From: Micromussa lordhowensis
Taxonomy: Eukaryota > Cnidaria > Anthozoa > Scleractinia > Lobophylliidae
Length of the DNA: 64,000 bases
Assembly (NCBI GenBank): GCA_964020085.1
Contig: OZ026595.1
Coordinates: forward strand, 655,501-719,500
Reading direction: 5' to 3'
Program-made: the position numbers and the translations under genes
The notes under the pieces: model-generated
The model's input: only the letters and a program-made list of their open reading frames with translations
Database searches by the model: none
What the model was told of the DNA's origin: nothing
Shown here: piece after piece, positions 1 to 11,900 of the stretch
How positions within the stretch are numbered: position 1 is the first letter of the stretch
How the letters are laid out: each line of letters opens with the position of its first letter

Positions 1-16
1 TGGCATAAGAATTTAC

Positions 17-3000
17 CTTGATGAAATCATCCATTCTTGCCATCTTTTTCAATTCAGTGTCTTTAAAGAGAATGCGGGATAGCCTTGAGTTATTTTCTGC
101 AAAGTAAAATCTTCTGTTTAGTTAAATAAATGAATTTCATCTAAAGCGGTCACCCAAATTTGTTTTTATCCTCTCACTCGAAGCCATGCATGTCAAACTT
201 TACTCAGTGAACTTTGCTTTTCACTGCTATAGACCGGAAGACCATACGGTACGGTGTGACCATTAGCTAGTACATTCACGTTTATTACCGTACCCAAATT
301 CGCAATTAGCCAATCAAAAGCCACGTACTATATATATAAAGTGTAAAGATATAAAGTCACTGGCCTGTGATCTACGATACTGTGGTCAATTAGCTAAAAT
401 TGAGTACGGTAAATATCTAATTCCATCGTGCCTTTTTAGTGCGCTTCGGGGACATATCAGACTCATTTAAGTACTTTGAGACGACTACGTCTCGCCAAAA
501 AATATATATGAGCCATGGCTCGCTCAATCGTACCGAAAAGGTACGATTGAGCGAGCCATGGCTCATATAGCATAAGGTTAACGTATGTATATAACACGCG
601 CACAAAGTCGATCAAAACAGAGTTACAAATGAAGACAGTCGTTCGTTTATCACGGCAAAGCTTTCCAAGTAACGCACCTGGCAAGCAGGTAATAAGAATC
701 CTTGAAGCCTTTTTGGAATAGCCAGCCTTATTCTTGAGCCAGTCATAAACCGTAACCTGCAAATGATAGAAGGAAAGAGTGTTCATACCTGCTTCCGCAA
801 TAAAGCGAGAAAAAATCCTGCGGAGCAGAGTGTTTTACGGTGCTGATGTTCACTCAAAATTAAACACTGGGATTGTATTTAAAAGTTCACTCCCATGCAA
901 TGACAGTTTACTTAATGTTTACTCCTTTTGAATTTTCATTTGTGGTCGGAAAGCTGATAGTTCAAAGTTTATTTTTACGAACGAAAACGAAAATTGAATT
1001 TTTTTACTCTGGAGGTAGACGGTATTCTTAATATCTCACCTCGCTTCAGTTTTTCACTTTGGTGAATGATCGATATGCTTACAATAATATGGAGAAGAGA
1101 AAAAAAAAACACACTGAACCCTTAAAAAATAGCATGATATATTTCCTGTAATTTATTTCTTTTCAGAATACTAATTAATTTATGTAGGTGTTACGTTCAT
1201 GGTTACTAAGCATGAAGTGTTCGCTGATTGGCTGAAAACCTCTCGCTTATGCTTACGTCATCATGTCCCCTCTGGACACATTAGCGACGTAAACATAAGA
1301 AATGACTCCTTGTCGCTTCATGCTACAGAAACCGGGATACGCTCCAACTTGATGGGCCACTTGATTCGTATGCAGAGTTTATATAATGAAATGTGAAATT
1401 TTAAAGCACATGTATTTGTTTGTCATTATTCACGATGACAATAAGTCTTGATGCATAAATTCAAATAAATTTATTTTCAAAAAGCCAGTCATAGAGAAAA
1501 ATACTTCAACTTGCTAGACAAAAAGCGAAATACTGCAATCTAACTTACTTGAAAGTCTACGAAGTCTTCATACTTCCTTTGAAGTACACACTTGCTTCCG
1601 TCACAATAAACAACGGTTATCTTGTATGTCTGTAACATTTAGGGAAAAACAAAAGAATAAATTAAAAGTGTACGTATAATAATACGTATAATAATAATAG
1701 TGATAATCATAATCAAGATAAAATTACAGACCTAATGAAAAAGTTGAAAACTACAATGACATTCTAAAATTGATAACAAAACTACATCAATACGAATATA
1801 CAATATAATAAAAGTTAAAAACCTAGAATTATGAGAGAGACGCGGAGAGTTAATTTACAATGATATTAAAAACTCGCTTAATGTAGATATAAAAGCTAAA
1901 GCCTAAAAATGGTCTAAATGTTGCGGCGCTGCGAAGATCGTTTAAAATAAATGAATACGTTTTAAGCACTTAACGGAGTCTGATTTCCTGGTATTTAGAG
2001 GCATTATTCCAAAGTTAAAGTACTTGCTTTTCAAGAGCTCCTTCACGTATTACGTCACAGACAGCCCTAATGTTACTAATTCACACCCTCTACCATACGT
2101 AGAGGGCGTGCAAGTGACGTAGAAAATGACGTGTTTGTAAAGTTGATTTTCCCGATTAAAAGGAGCTACTTCACGGCTTGTGCGTCTTGAAAAACTTATC
2201 CTAATTTTTTTAAGTTTGTCATTTAATGCATGTTAATCTTCTCCATCCTTCAACAAACTTCTGGCGTAGCAAACTTTTATTTTCAGGTTTCCTTCAATTT
2301 AAAGATAATAATTTTGTACGTTCAAAATAACGTGACTGATCTCCTTTAAATCCAGTCTTCAATAGAAGTTCTTTTTTGGAAAAAAAAAGATTCTAGGTTT
2401 CTCAGGACATCTTCATACAGCTTTCAAATTTTCAGATGGATTTAAGCCAAGCCTATACATCTATTCACTTTGTAAACCACTGTAGTAGTAGTAGTAGTAG
2501 TAGTAGCAACTTTATTTAAAGAGGGTAACACATAACAGTTTAACACTGACAAACTAGTGGCCCTCTAAACTGTCGACTGTCGTCGAAGACAACGGATAAA
2601 ATCTGTTACAAATTGTGAAACCGTAGTGAAACCGTAGTAGAAAAAAATCAGCTGGCGTAACACACGCCTGAAAACGCACGTAATGGCAACAAGGCCATTA
2701 GACTGCTGTAAGTCCCACTAGGAAGGGAGAGCGGATGTTGGCAAGGTGTCCTTAACAACCTGAGGAGTCAGTTACAGCTGTATGTTAGATGAAAGCAATC
2801 GGGAGAGAAGCTCGGTTACTAAAACACGCTTCATGAATGAGCAGAAAACAACTCTACCGGCTTGGAGAGAGAACAAATGTAAATACATTTTAAAAAAAGC
2901 CGAAGAACACAAGAGGTAGATTTTTCAGCAAACGGAATGATGTACCATAAGTTTAAGAGATACCTTAGTTTTGAATTTTCAAGTTTTGAATTTTCAGAAA

Positions 3001-3650
3001 ATTGTTTGAATTTCTCTTCCAGACAGGTCAAATGTCCTAAAAAATATTCAATAAAAAAATGTCCTCAGCGAGGTAGCCTTGCACGTGATACACATGCCGC
3101 CACAAGTCACGCAATTCTCACTACAACTGGGATCTAGGCAGAGTTATTTAATCTCCGCCGCACGTGCACTGAAAATCAACGTTAACAGCAGGAAGTGCGG
3201 CTAAAAGCTTATTCTGCGTTTTCATCGAGTTAAAGAAATATCAGTGAAAGTATGAGAGATCGAGGGGCGAGTGTTTCCACAGCGTTTTAGAGATGTCGCG
3301 GTGTCTCGCGCAATTTTCGCCGACGTTTCCTAGAGAGAACAATTACTTAGCACTGCAATCCGGACCTCTGTAACCGTAATTCATTTAGCCTGAATAGAAC
3401 CCGGTTATAGCCTCAAAACTGAGCTTTTCGGTTACCATGAAAAGTGCTGGCTAATTGATAAGAGGTCACTTAAACAGTACGCTTCTCCGTTACAGAGTAA
3501 GTGCAGCAATTTATCGGCGTTTCCTCGCTTAGTTGAATGACTTGAAGTGGCTAAGTTAAGAAAATACAAGCAACTAACCTCAGACTCTTTGTCATCTTTT
3601 GAAGTTACGGTTCCAGTTACAGAGGCACACAGAACTGACTTTCCCTCCAT
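17..3650 (-). CDS. PX-domain protein, NADPH-oxidase organizer/Tks-like (N-terminal part, runs off left edge)
   Basis: Four coding exons join in phase: 3650-3579, 1629-1549, 756-678 and 96-17 (104 residues so far), all with GT-AG borders; the last exon ends with a donor, so the gene continues beyond base 1. The start is the Met at 3650 (MEGKSVLCASVTG). The product begins directly with a PX domain, a phosphoinositide-binding module that targets proteins to membranes. Visible hallmarks are a beta-strand ending in YCDGSKC, the basic RKYEDF motif (family consensus R-R/K-Y-x-E/D-F), a middle segment ending in ITCLP, and the helix SRLSRILFKDTELKKM. A PX domain at the extreme N-terminus with a 'VxG' start resembles NOXO1, p47phox (NCF1) and SH3PXD2 (Tks) proteins, whose SH3 domains would lie outside this window. 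Family is well supported; the exact orthologue is not resolved. Introns of 1.9 kb and under 1 kb hold no other gene I can see. Confidence 0.72.
1309..1382 (+). repeat. 3' fragment of a tRNA-derived SINE
   Basis: This stretch aligns with the 3' body of the full SINE at 10355-10652, in the opposite orientation. Shared blocks include TCGCTTCATGCTA, GGGATA-GCTCC, TGATG-GCCAC and CGTATGCAGA-TTTA. It lies in an intron of the PX gene and is a diverged, 5'-truncated copy. Confidence 0.65.
2482..2507. repeat. (GTA)n microsatellite with repeat-like flank
   Basis: About eight GTA units, followed by an AT-rich stretch (ACTTTATTTAAAGAGG) that looks like the end of an old retroposon. It is in an intron of the PX gene. 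Confidence 0.7.
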
Positions 3651-4854
3651 GGTGCGACGTTGTAAGTGAACCAAAACGCTTTACGGTGCAGTGCCTTATA
3701 ACAAATTCTGTTCGAATCAAGCGCAAGCCAATCGTAAGCCACTTCCTCGTTACGTATTTCCTTTTTATGTGACATGCACTATCTTTAGATTTGTTGCAGC
3801 TATTGGCCAAAACGGTATTTTCATCAGCTCAAAACAAATAACTTTATTGACTCATCTAATTTTGTCCAAGCTAGCCATAGAGTTTTCAACAGCATAAAAG
3901 AAATAAAAAATCACCATAACACAATCTAACACATAAAACTGACCGCAAAGAACAGAACAAGGGGTTGAATTCCACCGGAAAAACACTGTTTGACAGAAGC
4001 ACTTCCTTAAGCTCGTGTGAGCCGGTAACAGTTATTACTGATGACCTTGCTTCATCAATCTGTTCCTGAATAACGCAAGTAAGAGGACAAATTATAACAA
4101 ACTGTCTTCGTACTGTATCGTAGTTTTCTAACCGCACGTCTGAAACACGAGCACGCTGCGATGATTTAGCAAGCGCGCTGATTTAATTTTTTAAACCAGA
4201 ATCTCACCGTCGGAAATTAACGTTCACCCGCTCGCTAAATACGAATATGAATCCCGCCAGGCGAGTAAAACCACACATTTACGTTGTATAGTACAAAGTT
4301 TATGTTGTGTTATTCCAAGCGACCTTGTTACAGCTATCTGTTCCTGAATATTAAAACCGTCTGGCAACGCGGTGACAAATCGTTACATAACAACTCACGC
4401 GACTTTGTGTTGTTTCGTATTACGCTAATTAACTTGTTATTGAGCACGTTTGAAACATTACAGAAGAGCGTTGCGAATTGCCATCAGGCGTTTCTGAGGG
4501 CCTCTTTACATAAGCCTGGTTGACTGAGCTAGCGTGGTTACTGAATTTTTGTGTGTTTATAATTAATGACATGAAGTTTCCGAGATATCGGTAACCCGGA
4601 TGAAAATCCCCCCATATGTACACTACAATTGCCAGGCACAAAACACCTATTTAAGTTACATTTGTAATACGTTTGTCAAAACTTGACGTGGAACCTGCTT
4701 ATTCGGCACTGATCTGAAAGTCGGGATTGAACTACAGCCGTAATAATTCAACGGGGTTTCAAGAATTTCTGAATTCTTAATTGCTTTCTGCGAGAAAACC
4801 AAACTGATGGGCCTTTTTAGCAATATTTTGCAATTTACATCACTCTTTCACTTA
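3651..4854. other. 5' flank of the PX gene, no gene recognised
   Basis: Upstream of the PX start codon I find only short ORFs without family signatures or splice-supported exons. Promoter and 5' UTR of the PX gene are expected here, but I cannot place them. Confidence 0.4.
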
Positions 4855-5285
4855 GGGCCTGATTACATGGCGAATTTCAGCCCGGGCTGAAATTTCAGCC
4901 CAGCTAACCGGGCTGAAATTTCAGCCCGGTTTCTGAAACAAATCCTCTATAATTCAAATTGTCGATTACATGGACATGAATTCAGCCCGGGGCGCAATTC
5001 AGCCCGGGCTAAGAATCCTAGCCCGGTTTTCAAAACCGGGCTAGGATTTTCAGCCCGGCCAAACGCGGCTGAAAATCCAAAAAAATACCATGTAATCGAA
5101 AAGGGATTTCAGCCCGGGCTGAAAAGTGATTCTCCGGAGCCTCTTCGCGCGCAATTTCATATTTAGCGCCAAGGCTAATATTTCAGCCCGGGCTGAAGTT
5201 CGTCATGTAATCGCAACAAAATTTCAACCCGGCCGGCCGGGTTGAAATTTCAGCCCGGGTTGAAATTCGCCATGTAATCAGGCCC
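4855..5285. mobile_element. PIF/Harbinger-like MITE with long terminal inverted repeats
   Basis: A 431-bp element is bounded by inverted repeats beginning GGGCCTGATTACATGGCGAA on the left and mirrored at the right end, flanked on both sides by the trinucleotide TTA (4852-4854 and 5286-5288). A 3-bp TTA/TAA target duplication is characteristic of PIF/Harbinger transposons. The interior is built of many copies of a self-complementary unit, TTTCAGCCCGGGCTGAA and variants, so both strands can fold extensively. There is no transposase ORF, so it would need a helper element. Confidence 0.75.
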
Positions 5286-6176
5286 TTAGATTTAGCTCCA
5301 CAGAAAGACTGCGTCTATGAAAATGATATCTTAGAGCAAAGTAAAGAGGAAGCGAAGTTCACGGAGCCGGTGGAACTCCTTTCACACTATTTATATTTCA
5401 GAATTGTGACGTGTGAGGCCGGGCAGAAGCATATAGGCCTGTTCTCTCTGTTTGGCAAAAACGTTTGTGGGATCCACTCGACAGCGCGTCATGGCCTACA
5501 GCTTTTAGAGAATGTTATCACGCAATTTAAGATCAATAAAATAATGGACGCCATAAATGGGTTAAGTGTAGTCTGCGGAAGCATACTGACGTATGTTGGC
5601 AGGTTATAATTACAACCCAAACAAAAGATACACTTATTGCTTTGACATTTCTCCGCAATTTAAAACAATTTTAATTTACTTTAAAACTATTGTTAATTTT
5701 AAATTAACACTAGACTTGCAAAATAGTTTACCCCAAACCTATGCTCGACGATCGTATTACGCTTGTTATTATGTCATGAAAAATTTCCTATCTCCCACGC
5801 TTCCTCAAAACAAATGCAATTTCCATAAATTATATTGAGACAAACAGATCAGAAACACACTGTCAACATTCGACTTAAACGATAACAACTACCCTAAAAT
5901 AATACTTGTAACAAATGGAGTTTAATCATTTTACTAAATAAATAGATGCTAGTGTTATCAAAAGCTATAAAAAGCATTTTTATTTTAATACAAAGGAATT
6001 GTTTTATCGCAATGGCACTCACCATTCTGCTGTCAATATGGGGTTAATATGCCGGTTAATGCTCGACTTATTTTACTTGAACCTGCATGACGGCATAACT
6101 TGTCAACGCAACTGCAAAATTCTAAAGAGAAAGTAACTTCTTATTTATGCTTTTTACGTTGATATATTCTTCTCTT

Positions 6177-6540
6177 CAATCTTTGCGTTCAAACCGGAGG
6201 AATTTGAAAACTCCAGCTTTTCGTTTTCGAGTAGGCAGAAACTATTTTGAAAAAGGAGCTTTTCGAAAACGCTCTGATTCAAGCTGGAGGAATTTGAAAA
6301 CGCCGGCTTTTCGTTTTCGTGTGGAGGGGAAAACATTTTGAAAACGCAGCTTTCGAAAATTTTAAACGATAGCGTGAGGATACCCATGTGATTTCCCTGA
6401 CCGAGTTTTCAATCCAAAATGACCGGTGATTGTTGCGTTTTTAAATTTCTCCGGCGAAGTGTGGACGGAAAACATTTGATGCGTTTTCAGAGTGAAACCT
6501 CTGTTTTCAAATTCCTCCTCGTGGTGTGGACCGGACCTCA
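6177..6540. repeat. Complex inverted and direct repeat, nonautonomous-element-like
   Basis: The unit GGAGGAATTTGAAAAC followed by CTTTTCGTTTTCG occurs twice directly (about 6196 and 6288) and again inverted near 6507-6525 (GTTTTCAAATTCCTCC). Short ORFs here are by-products of the repeat. Element ends and class are unresolved. Confidence 0.5.
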
Positions 6541-6589
6541 GTAGCTGAAAGGACAAAACCTGGCGAGCGACAAAACATTTTCTCACATG

Positions 6590-6680
6590 AAACAATTAGA
6601 TTATGAGCTCGAGTTTTCTATCGCGTGATAGCTGACGAGGGCGAAGCCCGAGTTAACTATCACGCATAGATATCGAGTAT
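6590..6680. repeat. Short palindromic repeat, family member 1
   Basis: An imperfect palindrome: arms containing CTATCGCGTGATAG and CTATCACGCATAG surround a GAGGGCGAAGCCC core. A second copy of the same family lies at 59764-59873. Family and target duplication not identified. Confidence 0.6.
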
Positions 6681-8994
6681 TTCCACTTCATAAAGCTTAG
6701 GCTCTGTCATGTCACGAAAAAGAAAACATCGAAACCATTGAAGAAAAGAAGGCAAGAATTTGAAATTATTGAAGGTTAATACATAAATAATCAACTTGTC
6801 CGAGCGTCAGGTCTGTCAGATACTTCATACTCAAGTTATCCGTCACAAAGTTGCACATATCAGTCTTTGTGGACCTCATCTGTATGGATCAGCGGTATTT
6901 GTGTATTTTCAACTTTACTCCAAAGGATACTATCAATCCGAGAGCTTGCAAGGAAAATACATTCTGGGTCTTAGAGACGATGAACATTTTTCCTTTTGGT
7001 ATGTGATGACGTCGAGTAAAAACAAAGAACTGATCATGTCACAGCTGGAGCTTGGGTTTCCTGTGGATAAAAGTTGCCTCATTTCCGTTGCCTAAAAGTT
7101 GACATCAGCACCTAACCCGTCGGGCGCTCTCAGCGACTTTCGTACGCTCTCGGTGACTATCGTGTGTTCTCGGCGACTTTCGTGCATTCTCGGTAATCCT
7201 CGTGTGTTCTCAATAAATTTGGATTTGTTCGCATTTTACCTTGGACCAATAACGAACAGCAAAAAGGGAAGAATACGAAATACTTTGTGAAGGAGTTTTG
7301 TTTGTCTTAACAGGCGCCGCCAAAACGAAAACTACCGGAAAAATGCAAGCTTTATTACTTTTCGACCATCGAACTCGGGTTCTCCATTTTTCAATATAAC
7401 ACAGGTTGATAATGCCGCAGATATATATGAGAAGCCAAGTAGCGAACAACACGTTTTATTTCCTGTGCTCAAAGAAGCGTACATACAATATAATTTATTA
7501 CGATCATTAATATACTTATTTTATCTCTTACTTCAACTATTGAACTTTAAAAGCAACTTCAACTGAGGTTGCTGTAGACTTTGACCTTTTTTAATAATAA
7601 TTCACATGTTCTAATAATTTTAACTTTATCTCTGAATTATCTCGTATAGTTCTAAATATATCGGAATTTGTAACAACACTTTATGTGCGCTGATTGTAAA
7701 AGCTCCAACACGTCTAACGGATACATTTGCATCGCACTGCAGAAATTCTCGCGCTCTCATTGGCTAATTTTCACTGTCAATAAGCGGACAGTCACATAAC
7801 TTATGCGATGCGTTAACGAGCCAGAGCGGACAATTTGATAATTTGTTATCGTAAAATGCAAATTGAAGTCAGTTTTTTATACGTCTGTCCTGTTATTGAC
7901 AATTAATTTCTGCGGATCCACAGCTACTGCAATAACACCTTGTAACCCTGCCTAGCCTCTTTCATAGGAGAGGACCTGGGGAGGAGATGACGTTCAGCCT
8001 CGTTCTGGGTCATACATGCCGTAATATAAGGGGAGGGGTACGTGGGGATGATAAATACTTATTACAATCTATGAAAACCAGTAAGATACTGCAACGTCTG
8101 CACTTTAAGTTACATTTAACTAACAAACGTGTGGGAATAAAATTTACATCATTGGAATAATAAATACTTCATTATACTCTGTACAAATAAAAATCTCGAA
8201 TAAATCAATCTTTTAAATTTAAATTCTTCTGCTGACAAATATTAACTCCTTATTAAATAAAGAGATATAAATTAAAGAGAATAATTTGATTTATACATCA
8301 TACTGTTCAATTTCGCATAACAATTCTCAATGGACCCAATTGTCTATTGTAGTGTACAAAGTTGGAAGTTGCTCCAAACTGCAATGAAGCATTCATAAAT
8401 CGTCAAGAAAAACTGGAAATTCTTGGCCTTGTAACAAGTTTGTTCATTCAGTTTGTTCATCGTTAGCTTGACATCGTTAATTCCTACTGGCTCTAGCTCT
8501 GTTCTCAAAATTTCTGGATATCCTCTTAAATTTGAACTGGTGACAAAAAAGACTGTATTGCAGTCCCTGAGTTTGTGTATGTTGGGCTCTGATGGAGCGG
8601 GTATAGATGCGTCAAGCGGGTCGACCCTCGTGTATCCCGATAACCGTTTCGAGCATCCCGCTGGCCTGTCGCCGCACGTCCTCGTGGCTTCCCGCGACTA
8701 ATTTCTGCGAGACTCGGAGAATAGACTATTTTGCTCCATGACTGTAACCTTTCAAACCTCGACTGCGAACGCAAACCGCGCAAACCATAGCAAATTAAAA
8801 ACTGTTCATTTTGCGAGTGTCTGTAGCTCTGGAGCTGATGTATTGCCGTTTCCGCTGTAGAGTCCGGAGCCCAAAGCTTGTTTTTGTTTCAAACCCGGCC
8901 AACAAAGCACATTTCGTTGAGATGATACAGTCCAGCTCTAAACTCCTCCGGGACTCTGAGCTTATTCCTAGAGGATGACAATACCTTTTTCTTA
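6681..8994. other. Intergenic, no gene recognised
   Basis: AT-rich sequence with short ORFs lacking family signatures. A GC-richer stretch at about 8560-8720 stands out by composition and may be an old repeat, but no class can be assigned. A transcript end for the ANKRD55-like gene is expected below 8995. Confidence 0.4.
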
Positions 8995-11900
8995 CTAGAA
9001 GTTCCAGCTCATCACTTTCCTTATTTTTTTCTTTTTCTTGGTCTTTTCTTTTGAGATTCCTATACTTCTGTTTGATCGTGTTTCTTCTTCGACGCTTTCA
9101 TCGACTTCTTCTCCACCGGTTACGTCTATAAAGAAAAACAAAAACAACATGAGTGCAAGAAAAATGAAACAAAGACAAAATAAAGTTGCGGTACAGGAAA
9201 CTACCACAAGAAACGGTTTCTACAGCGAGAAATAAATATCAGCGGAGCAGAAAGGCTTTTGGGGAACCTCTTCATGCGGTCAGAACCGCCACCCCATTCC
9301 CCCTTGGCCATTTCCACTCTCAGCCAGTTCCTTCTCGGCCCTTCCAGCCGCGGACAGACCCTTCTAGCCCTGTTCACAGGCTAACAGTCTCTGTAAGTAT
9401 TGCAACACGTAGACACCACACGTACCTAACAGAGAGGTACCTGTTACGATTTCAACATTGACTAAAACGTATTCAAAAAGAGCATTTCAAACAGGTTTTC
9501 TAACTTGCAGATATACCTAAGTCCTCAGGAATACTTCGGTTCTTCGACGTTTTCTTCTTGTTTTTCTTTCTTGCTTCTGAAAAATAACACGGCCAGTTGG
9601 TCAGTGAAACAGATTAATTACAGCGACAAAAATTACTTACAAGGGAACTCTAACCCTGACATTTAATGGAGCAACTTCTACAACAAGTAACAGGAGGTGA
9701 TATTTCTGACCTCCTTTTTCAGAAATTGCCCAACCCCCAACCCTTCCCCCCTCCGACAAAAAATAAGTGTGCGCCTCTTACCTATCTGATCCTGTCTGGA
9801 GCCCTGAACTTGTGTCACGTGACTCGACTTATCTGAAATGACTGGCAGGATCTGACCAGCGGTGCTTCCCGTGGAGGGACGCTTGTCTTTCACTTTACGG
9901 AAAAAGTCTGGCTCTATTATGTCACTAACAAAGGAAAAAAAATCAAAAAAAGCAAGCAAATACTGTTTCCTCGTGATGATCGTTTCCTTTTTGTGGGGTA
10001 GTGGGACAGATGATAAGATTAAAAAGAATAAAGATACAGTTGAGCCTCCACTAAAGGCCACTTTCCTCTGCCCGCAAGCCGGCCGTTGTGAAGAGGTTGG
10101 ACTGTAGTGATAAACTACTACATGTAAATAATGTTCTGGAATCAATTCAGAAAATACATATGTTGGGCGTAGGGCTACAAAAAGACTTTCTAGGTGCACT
10201 GCCAGTACCAAGCCAATTTCAACAAATACCTGTAGATAACACACTAAGAATATCAGAACTTTGAAGTCAAAGCATGCAAATGGCGCAGACCGCCGTAATT
10301 TACCCGCGCTGGTCACGTTTTGGCGTTAATCTTGAATCCTGAAGAAACATCATGGTAAAGTCTGCATACGGGCCAATGTGGCTCATCAGGCCGGAGCTTA
10401 TCCCAGTTTCCTTAGCATGAAGCGACTAGGAGTATTTCTACTCCCCCCTGGATGGGATGCTAGTCCATCACAGGGTTACCCCCAGCATTAAATTCGCCGG
10501 TACCCATACCCATACACCTGGGTGGAGAGAGGCACTGTGAGAGTTTAAGTGTCTTGCCCAAGAACACAACACAATGTCCCCGGCCAGGGCTCGAACCCGG
10601 AGCGCTCGCTCCGGAGTCGAGCGCGCTAACCACGAGGCCACTGCGCCTCCCTTGAAGAAACATCATGCTTTCTCTTAATGGTTGACAGAGAAGCTTTGAA
10701 AACCAATTCTTGATGTCGGCATAAAACTGAACCCAGCACAACAACTTGGCAATCGATTGAAAGCCACTCAACATGTTGCTTATCTCAGTGAACAGCTGAA
10801 TAATATTAGCTTTAGTCGCATACATAGAAACATGCCAGCCACTGAAAAATAGTTTATACATACATATTAGTTATGCAACGCTTCCGAGTGGTATAGCAGG
10901 CAATATCCCATCAGTCACTTGTATATACCAAGAAATACTAGTGACAAGTGGGATAATCCATGGTATACCACGAGAAAGCGCATAACTATTTTATACCATG
11001 CCTTGGCAATTACAGTGGCCAACACAATCAATTCGACATACGGGCACCGCACGTATAATACCATCCCATATACGACGACTATCCTGCATTCTGATTGGCT
11101 GTACATGTATATTCTCTGGCATGGTATAAATACGTAAACCTTCACTCTCTATTCCCAACATTTACAGCAATAGCATGAGCAAAAACAAACCCAACAGGGG
11201 AGAGGGTGAGTGGATCAGTCTTGACTTTTCCTTTCCTCGCCCATTGTTTTCCTCCCTCGTTGCTCTCTGGAGTCCCAGCCTCCCGCGGACTGGATGACGT
11301 AGGGCTCGTGTGCTGCGTTTTCACATTCAAAGGGACTGGGCTCTGCTTTGCTTTAGACACCTTGAGTGGAGCTAAGTGAGTGTCTACTGAGGGGGAGGGC
11401 GGCTTCACATCCACTGCTTTCACAGGGGTGGGTCGGTAGTTATTCAGTCGTAATCTCTCTGGCATTGTCTTGGATTTGATTGGCGCCAGGGTGGAGGTTG
11501 TAGTAGCTGATGGCCGGACAAAGGGTGCTTGATCCTAAAATGGAAAACAGAACATCTAACTTAAATGTACTTACTAATAGCACAATCACCTCCCCCTTCA
11601 ACTCTAACGGGATCTCAGTTTATGCCGGCTGTTTCTGACCCGTAAATTAGCATCAATTTACCAAAACTGAAATCTAGTCTAGGACACTACGATGGCCACT
11701 GTGTCATTTATGACCTTCAGCAAGTATGACTGGAATGTGTTGAGATTGTTGATAAATTGACAGATGTTTGTATGGCCACGCAGCGAGAACTGTCATGTGA
11801 CCATCTGTCTGCTAATGCTGCATCTAATACATCGTGTTGAGGAGGTTTTTACTTGTTTCCTTGCCTGCAATGCAGGTACCCCAGTAATGACAGGGGTTGG

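Noticed and set aside
9678..10316. 212-residue minus ORF as an independent gene
   Set aside because: Only 9924-9782 has exon borders and phase agreement (ANKRD55-like tail); the rest reads through intron.
10460..10861. 133-residue minus ORF (GRRSGLVVSALDSGASAPG...)
   Set aside because: Translation of the tRNA-like head and body of the SINE; not a protein gene. The tRNA-like head is also not a functional tRNA gene, since it lacks a foldable 3' half.
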